Origin: Eubacterium maltosivorans
Lineage (GTDB): Bacteria > Bacillota > Clostridia > Eubacteriales > Eubacteriaceae
NCBI RefSeq assembly: GCF_002441855.2
Contig: NZ_CP029487.1
Span: 1,240,001-1,304,000 of the forward strand
Direction of reading: 5' to 3'
Length of the DNA: 64,000 nucleotides
The position numbers and the translations under genes were made by a program. The first letter of the stretch is position 1. Each line of letters opens with the position of its first letter. The notes below the pieces were generated by a model. That model was not told the origin of the DNA, made no database searches, and was given only the letters and a program-made list of their open reading frames with translations. Shown here one piece after another: positions 1 to 8,775 of the stretch.

Positions 1-1273
1 AGATAAACTCTGTTAAGGGTACTGCCATCCAGATGCCTGTCACACCCCATAAAAGCGGCAGCACAGTGACTAAAAACAAATTGAAAACACAGCCTCTAAA
101 CAGACACAGGCCTAAAGAAATCCTCGGCCGTACAACTGCCTGAAAATAATTGATAATGAACATGTTGGTTCCTGTAACAAAAAAACCAATAAAATAAATG
201 CGTATGGCCGTTGCAGACAGCGCCAGTACTTCCGGTGAGGGGTTTAAAAAAATATAGGTAAACAGATCCGGCACCAAAAGCCCAAGAAGTGCCGGCAAAG
301 CACAAACGGCTAGAGCTGTCCTCACCCCCAGAGCCCGCACTTCGTAGATACGATCAAACTTTCCAGCGCCATAATTGGTTGACAAAATTGGCTGAGCTGC
401 CTGGCTGACACCATTACTTAAAGCGGTGACCACAAAGGCCGTATTTGTAATAACACCATAAGCACTGACACCAATCTCTCCCACATAGCGTAAAAGCTGA
501 TGGTTAAACGCGAAAATAACGATACCAGCTGAAATTTCAATCAGAAAGCTGGTAACGCCATTGGCAAAAACAGCTTTGAAAAAAGATAATCTCAGCCCCC
601 CAAAACAAAACCGCAGCCCGTTTTGCCTGGAAAAGAAATGCGAAATCAGGATACAATCTGTTAATACAGATCCCATAACGCTGGCCAGTGCAGCGCCGGA
701 CATTCCCATCTGAAAGGGAAAAACCAGCAGTATATCAAAGATAATATTAAACACACCGCCCGCGATAACAGCCGCCATTGCACGCTTGGGCGCACCATCA
801 TTTCGGACAAAGGCCTGTAAAAATGATGAAAAGCTAAAGATCAGTGCACCACCTGCAATATAAGGGGCATATTCCATGATGTATGGCATGGTAACAGCGG
901 TTCCACCTAAGAAAAGCATGATGTTTTCCCCAAAGGCAAAGAAAAGCGATATATAAACAATCCCTGCCAGCAGATTAAGGATAAAGGCAGTGGTAAAATA
1001 CTGCTGTCCCTTTTTCTCTTCTCCCCGTCCCCAGCTGATCGACATCAGCACAGAGCCGCCCACACCAAACAACAGGCCGGTTCCAAAAACAAGGTTAAAG
1101 ACAGGCAGAACAATGTTTAAGGCAGCCATTGCTTCTGTGCCGATACCTTTTCCTATAATAATTGTATCGGCTAAAATATAAATAGAGGTTACCATCGTCC
1201 CACTGACCGCCGGAAGCAGATAGTGAAAGAACAGCTTTGGAACAGGCTGTTTAACCAGTTGGTTTTTATCCAT
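1..1273 (-). CDS. MATE family multidrug/sodium antiporter (C-terminus outside window)
   Basis: About 424 codons are visible, starting MDKNQLVKQP and running off the left edge, so the C-terminus is missing. The translation is a string of hydrophobic helices. The early segment, with pairs such as GTMVTSIYILADTIIIGKGIG and then the VFGTGLLFGVGGSVL block, is typical of the bacterial MATE fold. Such proteins export cationic drugs or metabolites in exchange for Na+ or H+ across the cytoplasmic membrane. The start is chosen because GGGAG lies just upstream of the ATG. It is transcribed away from the AraC gene at 1743. Family assignment is firm; substrate is unknown. Confidence 0.88.
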   Translation of the reverse strand, partial: MDKNQLVKQPVPKLFFHYLLPAVSGTMVTSIYILADTIIIGKGIGTEAMAALNIVLPVFNLVFGTGLLFGVGGSVLMSISWGRGEEKKGQQYFTTAFILNLLAGIVYISLFFAFGENIMLFLGGTAVTMPYIMEYAPYIAGGALIFSFSSFLQAFVRNDGAPKRAMAAVIAGGVFNIIFDILLVFPFQMGMSGAALASVMGSVLTDCILISHFFSRQNGLRFCFGGLRLSFFKAVFANGVTSFLIEISAGIVIFAFNHQLLRYVGEIGVSAYGVITNTAFVVTALSNGVSQAAQPILSTNYGAGKFDRIYEVRALGVRTALAVCALPALLGLLVPDLFTYIFLNPSPEVLALSATAIRIYFIGFFVTGTNMFIINYFQAVVRPRISLGLCLFRGCVFNLFLVTVLPLLWGVTGIWMAVPLTEFI

Positions 1274-1390
1274 TTTATTCTCCCTTTAGGGCCATTTACC
1301 ATTAATCAGCAGACCCGTTAGTTTTTGTTAATCTTTCAAAATTATAACATAAGCCTTTACGATACGGAAAATTTTTTTCTTTAACTACAA

Positions 1391-1428
1391 AAAGACCGCT
1401 GATGCGGAAAAGCAACAGCGGCCTTTTT
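1391..1428. terminator. Isolated hairpin terminator in 470-bp intergenic region
   Basis: Between the MATE start (1273) and the AraC start (1743) a stem GACCGCTG/CAGCGGCC, with inner TGC/GCA pairs, is flanked by A5 on the left and T5 on the right. It could work in either direction. No gene ends nearby, so it may terminate antisense or leader transcription. I see nothing else coding in 1274-1742. Confidence 0.55.
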
Positions 1429-1742
1429 GGTTGTCCGAGATTATCAAAGATAAGGGTTTGGTATGATATTGCAATGTTTATATACCCTGATCAACAGTAT
1501 TTAAACATTTATAAATTTAAAAAGATGATGAGATCGCGCAAAATCTTCCAGAACAATTGAGTCACTGTTAACAGTGGCATAAACGCATCCGGCAGCAGAT
1601 AAACTCCAAACTTTTCAATTCCAGGGTCCTGTTTATGGCTTTTTCTATTCTTTTTCTTAAAATTTTATCTTTCACCTGGAAGATCATACAAGACACAAGC
1701 CAGCACTTCTGCTAAAATAAAACCAGAAAGAGAGGCAATTAC

Positions 1743-2609
1743 ATGACATTTGAACAAGAACAGCGGCATGTTTACTATGATACAGATCTGAAAATTGAAG
1801 CATACCATCTGACTGGAATTGTACAGCCATTTCCCAATCATTTTCATGATTATTACGTTATCGGCTTTGTAGAAGGCGGACGACGGCATCTGTGGTGCAG
1901 AGATCGGGAGTATGACCTGAGTGCCGGTGATCTGGTGCTCTTTAATCCAAGAGACAGCCACCGTTGTTCCCCAAGGAACGGAGAAATCCTGGACTACAGA
2001 GCTGTCAATATTCCTGCTGATATCATGAAAAGCGCTGCTCACGAGGTTACCGGCCAGCCCTACACACCGTTTTTTACCCAAAACGTCGTCTATCAGAGTG
2101 ACATTACCTCTGCCTTAAATGATCTTTATACAGGGATTGTCGAGCTTTCATCACGCTTTGAAAAGGAGGAGGCTTTCTTTCTGCTTTTGGAACAAATTTT
2201 TCGTGAATACAGTTCCCCCTTTGAACAGAGCAGCACCGCCGAGCCTGATAATAAAATCAAAGCCGTCTGTGCCTATATGGAGGATCACTTTTCTGACAAT
2301 ATTTCCCTAGACGATTTAACGGCTCTTGCCAGGCTCAGCAAGTCTTATTTTTTGCTGCTGTTCACAAAACAGGTTGGCGTCTCCCCATACCGTTATCTTC
2401 AGTCAATTCGTATTGAGCGGGCTAAAAAGCTGCTGGAACAGGGTATACCGCCCATTGACACCGCTGCCATGACTGGCTTTTCTGACCAGAGCCACTTTTC
2501 CCGTTTTTTTAAGGATTTCATTGGGCTGACACCCAGACAATACCAGAAAATCTTCCAGACAGATAAGCATTCAAAGAAAGAGGCTTCTACCAATGAACAC
2601 GAACATTAA
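1743..2609 (+). CDS. AraC family transcriptional regulator with cupin-like sensor domain
   Basis: A 288-residue protein. The N-terminal part (about residues 15-100) contains FPNHFHDYYVIGFVEGG and LSAGDLVLFNPRDSH, the signature of an AraC-ligand cupin domain. The C-terminal about 100 residues carry two helix-turn-helix units, including SLDDLTALARLSKSYFLLLF and the conserved TGFSDQSHFSRFFK...GLTPRQYQ segment. AGAGAGG precedes the ATG. The EamA transporter gene overlaps its 3' end by 17 bp, so the two are co-expressed and the transporter is the likely target, with its substrate or a related compound as inducer. Regulator class is certain; ligand is unknown. Confidence 0.92.
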   Translation: MTFEQEQRHVYYDTDLKIEAYHLTGIVQPFPNHFHDYYVIGFVEGGRRHLWCRDREYDLSAGDLVLFNPRDSHRCSPRNGEILDYRAVNIPADIMKSAAHEVTGQPYTPFFTQNVVYQSDITSALNDLYTGIVELSSRFEKEEAFFLLLEQIFREYSSPFEQSSTAEPDNKIKAVCAYMEDHFSDNISLDDLTALARLSKSYFLLLFTKQVGVSPYRYLQSIRIERAKKLLEQGIPPIDTAAMTGFSDQSHFSRFFKDFIGLTPRQYQKIFQTDKHSKKEASTNEHEH

Positions 2610-3528
2610 GAGTACATCCTTTGGCCACATTGCTGCCTTTTTTACCATTGTCATCTGGGGAACTACCTTTATCGCCACAAAAGTGCTGCTGCGAGTGCTT
2701 ACGCCTGTTGAAATTCTGTTTTGCCGCTTTTTTCTCGGTTATCTGATTTTATGGCTGGTCACACCCAAAGGCCTCAGGCTAGACAACCGCAGACAGGAAT
2801 TCTATTTTATGGCTGCCGGTCTTCTCGGCGTCACGCTTTACTTTCTTTTGGAAAATTTTGCCCTCACCCTTACTCTGGCGGCAAATGTCGGGGTAATCAT
2901 TGCCATTGCGCCTTTTTTCACCGCACTGTTTGATTACTTTTTCCTTCATGGAGAACGGCCCGGGCCGCGGTTTTTCATCGGGTTTATCGTGGCGATTACA
3001 GGCATCTGCCTGATCAGCTTCCGCGGTGACAATACCGTACAGCTTAACCCGGCAGGTGATCTGCTGGCCATTACCGCTGCTGTCGTCTGGGCTGGTTACT
3101 CAACCTTCACCAAAAAAATCAGCAGCTTTGGCTATGGAACCATTCTGACTACCCGAAGAATCTTTTTCTATGGGCTGCTTTTTATGGTTCCCGCCCTGTT
3201 TATTTTTGGTTTCCATCTGGATCTCTCGGTTTTTATTGAGTTTAAAAATCTGGCAAATATTTTATTCCTGGGCTTTGGCGCATCAGCGCTCTGCTTTGTC
3301 ACCTGGAACCTGGCCGTTAAGCTCCTGGGTCCAGTCAAGACCAGTGTATATATTTATATGGTCCCGGTCATTACGGTTGTTACCTCTGTCATTATTCTTC
3401 ATGAGCACATTACCCTGCCAGCTATTTTGGGCATTGGGCTAACCATTGCCGGCTTGTTTCTTTCAGAAAGCCGTCTTAATTTCAAGCGTCAGAAAATAGT
3501 AAATGAAAAGGAGAAGCTGCGCAGCTAA
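2593..3528 (+). CDS. EamA/DMT family transporter
   Basis: A 311-residue integral membrane protein with about ten predicted helices in two EamA repeats. The opening AFFTIVIWGTTFIATKVLL and the second-half AAVVWAGYSTFTKKI are characteristic. Members of the drug/metabolite transporter superfamily usually export amino acids or related metabolites. The gene overlaps the preceding araC-type gene by 17 bp and ends inside a terminator stem. The C-terminal tail is charged (SRLNFKRQKIVNEKEK) and cytoplasmic. A second, unlinked EamA protein lies at 51287. Substrate cannot be inferred. Confidence 0.9.
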   Translation: MNTNIKSTSFGHIAAFFTIVIWGTTFIATKVLLRVLTPVEILFCRFFLGYLILWLVTPKGLRLDNRRQEFYFMAAGLLGVTLYFLLENFALTLTLAANVGVIIAIAPFFTALFDYFFLHGERPGPRFFIGFIVAITGICLISFRGDNTVQLNPAGDLLAITAAVVWAGYSTFTKKISSFGYGTILTTRRIFFYGLLFMVPALFIFGFHLDLSVFIEFKNLANILFLGFGASALCFVTWNLAVKLLGPVKTSVYIYMVPVITVVTSVIILHEHITLPAILGIGLTIAGLFLSESRLNFKRQKIVNEKEKLRS

Positions 3529-3547
3529 GCACGCAGCTCCTCCTTTT
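3509..3547. terminator. Terminator between convergent eamA and sirtuin genes
   Basis: A 13-bp stem with one mismatch (AGGAGAAGCTGCG with CGCAGCTCCTCCT) spans the eamA stop codon and ends in TTTT. The sirtuin gene converges from the other side, so it probably serves both. Confidence 0.75.
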
Positions 3548-3558
3548 CTGTGTCAGCG

Positions 3559-4287
3559 TCAGCATTCAACTTTGATCTGCTCCATAACCTTGCCAATGGC
3601 GTCGTGGATCGCCAGGGAAGCTTCTGATTCTCTGGCAGTGGCGTCCTTATTGATAACCACCAGATTCTTTCCTCTAAAATAGTCAATAAAACTGGCTGCC
3701 GGATAAACGACCAAAGATGTTCCGCCGATAATCAGCGTATCCGCCTCACTGATTGCCTGCACGGCTTTCTGGATAGTATCTGAGTCAAGAGCCTCTTCAT
3801 AAAGCACTACGTCTGGCTTGATCATTCCCCCGCAGGCGTCGCATTTTGGCACTCCATCCGCATTTTTAACATAGGCGGCGTCAAAAAACTTCCCACATTT
3901 TTGACAGTAATTGCGATGAATACTGCCGTGCAGCTCATAAACCGTCCTGCTACCTGCTGCCTGGTGCAGACCGTCGATATTTTGTGTCACCACAGCTTTA
4001 AGCTTTCCACATTTTTCAAGCTCTGCCAGCTTCATATGGGCAGCGTTTGGCTTAGCGTCCAAAAACATCATTTTGTTTTTATAAAAATCATAAAAGGCTT
4101 CTGTATGGTTTACGAAAAAGCTGTGGCTTACCACTTGTTCAGGCGGATAGCGGTACTCCTGCATATAAAGACCATTACTGCTGCGAAAATCAGGAATCCC
4201 ACTTTCTGTTGAGACACCCGCTCCGCCAAAAAATACAATGCTTTTGCCCTCATCAATAATTTTCTGCAATTGTTCAATCTGTTCCAT
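3559..4287 (-). CDS. cobB: NAD-dependent protein deacylase, sirtuin family
   Basis: A 242-residue cytoplasmic enzyme that removes acetyl or other acyl groups from lysines while consuming NAD+. The NAD-binding GGAGVSTESGIPDFRS motif is at about residues 21-36. TQNIDGLHQAAGS and the catalytic His in YELHGSIH follow. A structural zinc site is given by two CxxC pairs (CQKC and CDAC). The late GGTSLVVYPAA block completes the Rossmann fold. Length is normal for bacterial CobB/SrtN. It is monocistronic and convergent with the EamA gene. In acetogens it may reverse acetyl-phosphate-driven acetylation, but that is inference. Confidence 0.95.
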   Translation of the reverse strand: MEQIEQLQKIIDEGKSIVFFGGAGVSTESGIPDFRSSNGLYMQEYRYPPEQVVSHSFFVNHTEAFYDFYKNKMMFLDAKPNAAHMKLAELEKCGKLKAVVTQNIDGLHQAAGSRTVYELHGSIHRNYCQKCGKFFDAAYVKNADGVPKCDACGGMIKPDVVLYEEALDSDTIQKAVQAISEADTLIIGGTSLVVYPAASFIDYFRGKNLVVINKDATARESEASLAIHDAIGKVMEQIKVEC

Positions 4288-4401
4288 GGCTAAAACCTCT
4301 TTTTATTTTTAGTATATCACACTTTATGATAAAAAAATCAATCATTTCTACTAAAAGAGTGATAAACCATCCTTCTCTACTGTATAAGGATCTTGAAATA
4401 T

Positions 4402-4409
4402 GGTATAAT
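4402..4409 (+). promoter_or_regulatory. Extended -10 promoter for the 4454 gene
   Basis: TGGTATAAT forms a TGN-extended -10 element with a perfect TATAAT at 4404-4409. No good -35 is present, which fits the extended -10 class. It lies 45 bp before the ATG at 4454. Confidence 0.55.
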
Positions 4410-4453
4410 AACAACATTTTTAAAATCCAATTTTTCTTTCAGGAGAATTTTTT

Positions 4454-5131
4454 ATGAAAAAACAAACCATTGGCTTTGCCGCCCTGGCAATGCTGCAAAA
4501 AATATTAAGCCTGTCCTGTTTTTTAGTTGCAGCCGGGACTCTGGGCTGTATACGCGGCTGGATCTATTTTATTTTATATCTGATTATCATGGCTGGCACA
4601 CTGGCTGTCCTGTTACACCGCAACCCAACCGCTCTGTCGTTTCCAGAAAAAAATGCAGAGAAAGCTTCCGGGATCGATATCACCCTTCGCAATTTTTGCA
4701 GTCCTTTGTCTTTTTACGGCATTTACATCGTTGCCGGGCTGGAAACACGGTTCCATTGGTCCTCGGTACCTCAGCCGGTTGTGGCTGCCGGACTTGTTCT
4801 CAGCGCTGTCGCCAACCTGCTGATGTCCTGGGCGCTGCTTTCAAACAAGTACTATGAAGCGGACACGCCGATGCTGAAGGATGCTCAGCCCGTAGTCTGT
4901 AGCAGTGGTCCCTACCGTTTTGTAAGACATCCCGGCTACCTCTTTATGAGCTTCTGGGCCGTCACTGTCGGGATGATTTTTGGGTGGGCCACTGGTATTG
5001 TGTCCGCGGTCATAGTCCTTCTGCTGATCCTGCGAACCTATTATGAGGATCAATCGCTGCTGGCCTCTTTCCCCGGCTATGTACGCTATGCCCAACAGGT
5101 AAAATACCGATTAATCCCATTTATCTGGTAA
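4454..5131 (+). CDS. Isoprenylcysteine carboxyl methyltransferase-like membrane protein
   Basis: A 225-residue membrane protein. The C-terminal half has the diagnostic GPYRFVRHPGY motif, followed by a hydrophobic hairpin and YYEDQSLLASFPGYVRYAQQVKYRLIP, all typical of the ICMT/PEMT family that binds S-adenosylmethionine at the membrane. Bacterial members methylate unknown small molecules or lipids; true prenyl-cysteine substrates are not expected. AGGAG precedes the start. It is a single gene between divergent and convergent neighbours. Family is confident, function is not. Confidence 0.8.
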   Translation: MKKQTIGFAALAMLQKILSLSCFLVAAGTLGCIRGWIYFILYLIIMAGTLAVLLHRNPTALSFPEKNAEKASGIDITLRNFCSPLSFYGIYIVAGLETRFHWSSVPQPVVAAGLVLSAVANLLMSWALLSNKYYEADTPMLKDAQPVVCSSGPYRFVRHPGYLFMSFWAVTVGMIFGWATGIVSAVIVLLLILRTYYEDQSLLASFPGYVRYAQQVKYRLIPFIW

Positions 5132-5159
5132 ACCTAAAACCTGTATACTGACCGATTAG

Positions 5160-6476
5160 TTACAGTGTAATGTCATTTTTATCTTCATAGAGCGGCAGAA
5201 TAAGCCGCATTGAGAACAAACCGTTTTCCGCTTTATATTTTAACAATCCGCCATAACGCCTGGCAAATGCCGAGATGCTCTGTGTACCAATACCATGATC
5301 CTTTTCCCGCGTCACCGGATAGCCTGTCTTCGCATCAAACAATATCTTTCCCGTGTAGGTATTGGTAATTTCAATAAACAGCTGCGATCCTACCGGGGAA
5401 CAAACAATGCTGATTCTCCGTTCATCAACGCTGCTGATTTGATGACAGGCGTTAATGGCGTTCTCGATACCATTGGCGAAAACCAGGGATATTTCCTCTC
5501 CGCTGATAGGCAGTGTTTCTGGGAGATCAACTCTTATGCACACCTTAATACCCGCATTTTCAGCCATCTGCCCATAAACGGACAACACAGCGTTCAACAC
5601 CTCATCCTCGCAGTGATAAACCGCTGGGCGGCTGATCTTCTCAATGGTATTATTCATGGAAGACAGGAGGGCCAGCGCCTCATCATCACGCCCTGCTTTG
5701 ATACACACAGTTAACGCATTGGTAAGATGCCGGAGATCGTGCTGGAAAATTCTGAGATGCTCCTCGCTCTCAGCAATGGCCTGTATGTGTTTTTTTAAGG
5801 ATGTCATCTGAAGCTGCATGGCGGAAAGCTCCCTTGTACTCTGAAAATAGCTGCTCTGCTGCTTGAGGATTGTGTAGATGGTTCCATTGTACAAAACAAT
5901 AGCGACACAAAGGCCAATAGCTGCCGGAATGTTTTCTGGCCGTTCATTTAAAGGCGCAGGGTAAGAAGCGACATTTAAGAATGAAAGCAGCAGGCAAATG
6001 GGAATCAACGATAAGCGTATCCAGCCTGTTTGTAGTTGTCCGAGTGTCTCAAGAAGCGGCCTTCGGATAAATTTTATAATTACCAACGCCAGTATCATAA
6101 AAATTAATATCTGGTTTAAAAGCTCTCCAACGCCATCTGGCATATAAGGTGCCAGGATACCGCAGAACAGGTCCTGGATCGCCACAAAGGTACATGACAA
6201 AAGAAAGGAAAAAAAGGTCCTCGCGTCATTATAACGGGAAAGGATAATGACAAATCCCGCAGCGATAATGATATGCAGCAGACGAAACTCCAAATCACTC
6301 AAGCCGTAGGGCAGTCTGAGCTCCATTAAAATATCAAGAATAATAACCCCAAGTATCCCGGCTCCAGTGATCAGAAAGGTTTTTGTTTTTGAAAAACGCC
6401 AGTTCGACAAAAGCAGGAAGTAGACAATGCCAAAGGGCGCAGTGATAATGATTTTCAATAAACTGAGTGCATCCAT
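5160..6476 (-). CDS. Orphan GHKL sensor histidine kinase (AgrC/NatK type)
   Basis: A 438-residue protein with about six N-terminal membrane helices (residues 1-200), then a coiled linker and a cytoplasmic kinase core. The phospho-acceptor region reads FQHDLRHL, the form found in AgrC-like kinases. The ATP-binding GHKL domain shows an N-box (NGIENAINAC) and a G-box (DHGIGTQSI). Such kinases usually sense peptides or envelope cues and partner a LytTR response regulator. No response regulator gene is adjacent here, so the partner must be encoded elsewhere. GAGG precedes the start. Confidence 0.9.
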   Translation of the reverse strand: MDALSLLKIIITAPFGIVYFLLLSNWRFSKTKTFLITGAGILGVIILDILMELRLPYGLSDLEFRLLHIIIAAGFVIILSRYNDARTFFSFLLSCTFVAIQDLFCGILAPYMPDGVGELLNQILIFMILALVIIKFIRRPLLETLGQLQTGWIRLSLIPICLLLSFLNVASYPAPLNERPENIPAAIGLCVAIVLYNGTIYTILKQQSSYFQSTRELSAMQLQMTSLKKHIQAIAESEEHLRIFQHDLRHLTNALTVCIKAGRDDEALALLSSMNNTIEKISRPAVYHCEDEVLNAVLSVYGQMAENAGIKVCIRVDLPETLPISGEEISLVFANGIENAINACHQISSVDERRISIVCSPVGSQLFIEITNTYTGKILFDAKTGYPVTREKDHGIGTQSISAFARRYGGLLKYKAENGLFSMRLILPLYEDKNDITL

Positions 6477-6622
6477 GTCTGTTACCTCCCCTCACTTTTG
6501 ATTCTATTATAACGAAAAAATACACAAGATGCAAAGTGAATTCGTCGTTAAATTCAACCGATATTTAAAATGGTCATACCATCTGCCCTTTAGAAGGTGG
6601 TGTATGCCTTCACCCCATCAAA

Positions 6623-6655
6623 AAAACGGTGGCCAGAACGCCACCGTTTTTTCTG
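6623..6655. terminator. Terminator after gpmA
   Basis: AAAACGGTGGC and GCCACCGTTTT form a perfect 11-bp stem around a six-base loop, with A and T runs outside. It sits directly after the gpmA stop codon and is symmetrical enough to act both ways. Confidence 0.85.
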
Positions 6656-6659
6656 TTTT

Positions 6660-7403
6660 TTATTTTGCTTTTCCCTGCTCAGCCACTTTTTTCATTCGTG
6701 TTTCAATAATGGATTGGTCTCCCAGGTAGTAATGGTCAGTCATATTAAAGCCATCGTCGAATTCATAAATCAAAGGAATACCGGTTGGGATATTGACACC
6801 CATGATCTCATCCTCCGACAGGTTTTCAAAATATTTAACCAGCGCGCGGATCGAGTTTCCGTGGGCTACCAGCAGAACGCGTTTGCCCTCAAGCATATCC
6901 TTTTTTATCACATTTTCATAATAAGGGATAACGCGAGTGATCGTATCCTTCAGGCTTTCTGCCAAAGGCAGCTCGCTTTTTTCCACATTTCGATACTGCT
7001 CCTGCAGCTGTGGATTTCTGGGGTCATCCGGTTCCAGAGCCGGTGGACGGACGTCAAAGGATCGGCGCCAGATTTTGACCTGTTCCTCTCCGTATTTCTC
7101 TGCTGTCTCGGCCTTATTCAGCCCTTGCAAAGCGCCATAATGGCGTTCGTTAAGCTTCCAGTCCTTTATGACTGGCAGCCAGGCCCGGTCCATGGTATCC
7201 AAAACCACGTTTAAGGTATCCACCGCTCTTTTTAAAAAAGAGGTGTAACAGATATCAAAATCGTAGTCCTTTCCTTTTAGCATATTGCCAGCGTCTGCGG
7301 CTTCTTTAATACCTTTATTCGATAAAATTACGTCCGTCCATCCTGTAAACAGGTTCAGGCGGTTCCATTCACTTTCACCATGTCTTAAAAGTACAAGCTT
7401 CAT
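6660..7403 (-). CDS. gpmA: 2,3-bisphosphoglycerate-dependent phosphoglycerate mutase
   Basis: The 247-residue protein interconverts 3- and 2-phosphoglycerate in glycolysis and gluconeogenesis. The phosphohistidine motif [10 protein letters not shown] lies at residues 5-14. The second catalytic His is in [23 protein letters not shown] is the conserved substrate-binding stretch. The reading frame is open upstream to 7520, but the ATG at 7403 is chosen: AGGAG lies 9 bases before it, the protein then begins MKLVLLRHG as in the family, and the length matches GpmA. A strong terminator follows, so it is monocistronic. Confidence 0.95.
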   Translation of the reverse strand: MKLVLLRHGESEWNRLNLFTGWTDVILSNKGIKEAADAGNMLKGKDYDFDICYTSFLKRAVDTLNVVLDTMDRAWLPVIKDWKLNERHYGALQGLNKAETAEKYGEEQVKIWRRSFDVRPPALEPDDPRNPQLQEQYRNVEKSELPLAESLKDTITRVIPYYENVIKKDMLEGKRVLLVAHGNSIRALVKYFENLSEDEIMGVNIPTGIPLIYEFDDGFNMTDHYYLGDQSIIETRMKKVAEQGKAK

Positions 7404-7549
7404 CTTTATCATCTCCTGTTCTTTTAAAATTTTATACCCAAAAATTTCTGGAAATTGCATATTTTTCAAAAATGATTCTTTTTTATACTTAATTTTTTTG
7501 TAACTAAGATTCATTCCCATCTTTATCTAAATTTTACTTTAGAATCAAG

Positions 7550-7578
7550 TTGAAGTCCCTGCTGTTATCAACTATAAT
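7550..7578 (+). promoter_or_regulatory. Sigma-A promoter for DHH phosphoesterase
   Basis: TTGAAG (7550-7555) is separated by exactly 17 bp from TATAAT (7573-7578), 63 bp before the ATG at 7642. Confidence 0.75.
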
Positions 7579-7641
7579 TGACATACAGGCAATAAAACAC
7601 CTGTTTGATGATAATAATATCTGAGAGGGAGAGCTAATATT

Positions 7642-8556
7642 ATGAGATTAATTACCCGTTCTGATTTCGATGGCCTTGTCTGTGGCGCGCTGCTCAAGGA
7701 AGCCGGAATCATTGACCACTGGAAATTTGCCCATCCTAAAGACTTGCAGGATGGCCTGGTAGAGGTCAACGAAGATGACTGTCTGGCAAATGTCCCTTTT
7801 GTGGAGGGCTGCGGCCTTTGGTTTGACCATCATTCCAGTGAGTTTGAGCGCAACCAGCTTGAAGGCAAATATAAAGGTGAAAGCCGTATCACGCCATCCT
7901 GTGCGAGAATCATTTACGAATACTATGGCGGTGAGGAACGCTTTTCACATTTCAATGAAATGCTGGCCGCCGTCGACAAGGTGGACTCTGGCAATTTGAC
8001 TATTGATGAAATTCAAAACCCGGAAGGCTGGATATTGATCGGTTTTCTGATGGACCCCAGAACCGGGCTTGGACGCTGGCGTAATTTTACCATCTCCAAC
8101 TACCAACTGATGGAAAAGCTCATTGATGCCTGCCGTACCATGTCCACTGATGAGATTCTAAACCTTTCCGACGTTCAGGAGCGTATCGAAGTTTATTTTG
8201 AGCAAACCGCCAAGTTTAAGGAAATGGTAAACAAATATACCCGAACCGACGGCGATGTCATCATCTCTGATCTGCGCGGCGTCGACCCTATTTATACGGG
8301 GAACCGTTTTCTTATTTACAGTATGTATCCAAAGCAGAATATTTCTGCCTGGATTGTCAGCGGCAAAGGTGGTCTGGGCTGTTCTGTGGCTGTTGGTTAT
8401 TCGGTCTTAAACCGGACTTCCAACATTGACGTTGGCAGTTTAATGCTGAAATATGGCGGTGGCGGCCATAAGGCTGTCGGCACCTGTCAGTTTAAAGACG
8501 AGGAAATTGAAGCGAAGCTCCCTAAGCTGCTGGATGAGCTTGTGAATCCTCAATAA
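7642..8556 (+). CDS. DHH/DHHA1 family phosphoesterase
   Basis: A 304-residue cytoplasmic protein. Metal ligands of the DHH superfamily are visible: SDFDG at residues 7-11 and the name-giving FDHH at 61-64. A DHHA1-like C-terminal domain ends in GGGGHKAVGTCQF, the nucleotide or phosphate-binding glycine loop. Relatives include exopolyphosphatase-like enzymes, NrnA and c-di-AMP phosphodiesterases; this one lacks membrane or CBS domains. The reaction is phosphoester or phosphoanhydride hydrolysis with Mn2+ or Mg2+, but the substrate is undetermined. It is a single gene with its own promoter and terminator. Confidence 0.85.
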   Translation: MRLITRSDFDGLVCGALLKEAGIIDHWKFAHPKDLQDGLVEVNEDDCLANVPFVEGCGLWFDHHSSEFERNQLEGKYKGESRITPSCARIIYEYYGGEERFSHFNEMLAAVDKVDSGNLTIDEIQNPEGWILIGFLMDPRTGLGRWRNFTISNYQLMEKLIDACRTMSTDEILNLSDVQERIEVYFEQTAKFKEMVNKYTRTDGDVIISDLRGVDPIYTGNRFLIYSMYPKQNISAWIVSGKGGLGCSVAVGYSVLNRTSNIDVGSLMLKYGGGGHKAVGTCQFKDEEIEAKLPKLLDELVNPQ

Positions 8557-8573
8557 AAATCATCCATCTGCAA

Positions 8574-8610
8574 CCCCGCTTCTGTCACAGGGAGCGGGGA
8601 GTTTTATTTT
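8574..8610 (+). terminator. Terminator after DHH phosphoesterase
   Basis: CCCCGCT pairs with AGCGGGG across a 12-base loop and is followed by a T-rich tract. Confidence 0.8.
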
Positions 8611-8615
8611 TCTTC

Positions 8616-8644
8616 TTTAAAACGTTATCAAACCGTGCTATAAT
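8616..8644 (+). promoter_or_regulatory. Promoter of the FecCD-type importer operon
   Basis: TTTAAA, a 17-bp spacer and a perfect TATAAT at 8639-8644. Predicted transcription start is near 8651, leaving about 125 bases of untranslated leader. Confidence 0.6.
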
Positions 8645-8650
8645 GAATTT

Positions 8651-8775
8651 ATATAACAAGCTCTGATGGACTTAACCTAAAAACGGATTGCCCAAAATCA
8701 TTTGTTCATGGTTTTGCCACGATAGGGTACTGTTGGAAACGGCTTTACCTTCTGTATTTGAAAAGGAGTAAAAAA
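8651..8775 (+). other. Structured 5' leader of the importer operon (possible RNA regulator)
   Basis: The leader can form CAAAATCA/TGGTTTTG (8 bp) and then GGTA-CTGTT/AACGG-TTACC around a GGA loop, followed by the AAGGAG Shine-Dalgarno. I do not recognise a B12, Moco or other known aptamer consensus. The structure could be incidental. Confidence 0.25.

Noticed and set aside
7404-7520. N-terminal 39-residue extension of gpmA
   Set aside because: No ribosome site, unlike the ATG at 7403, and the extension is absent from the family.
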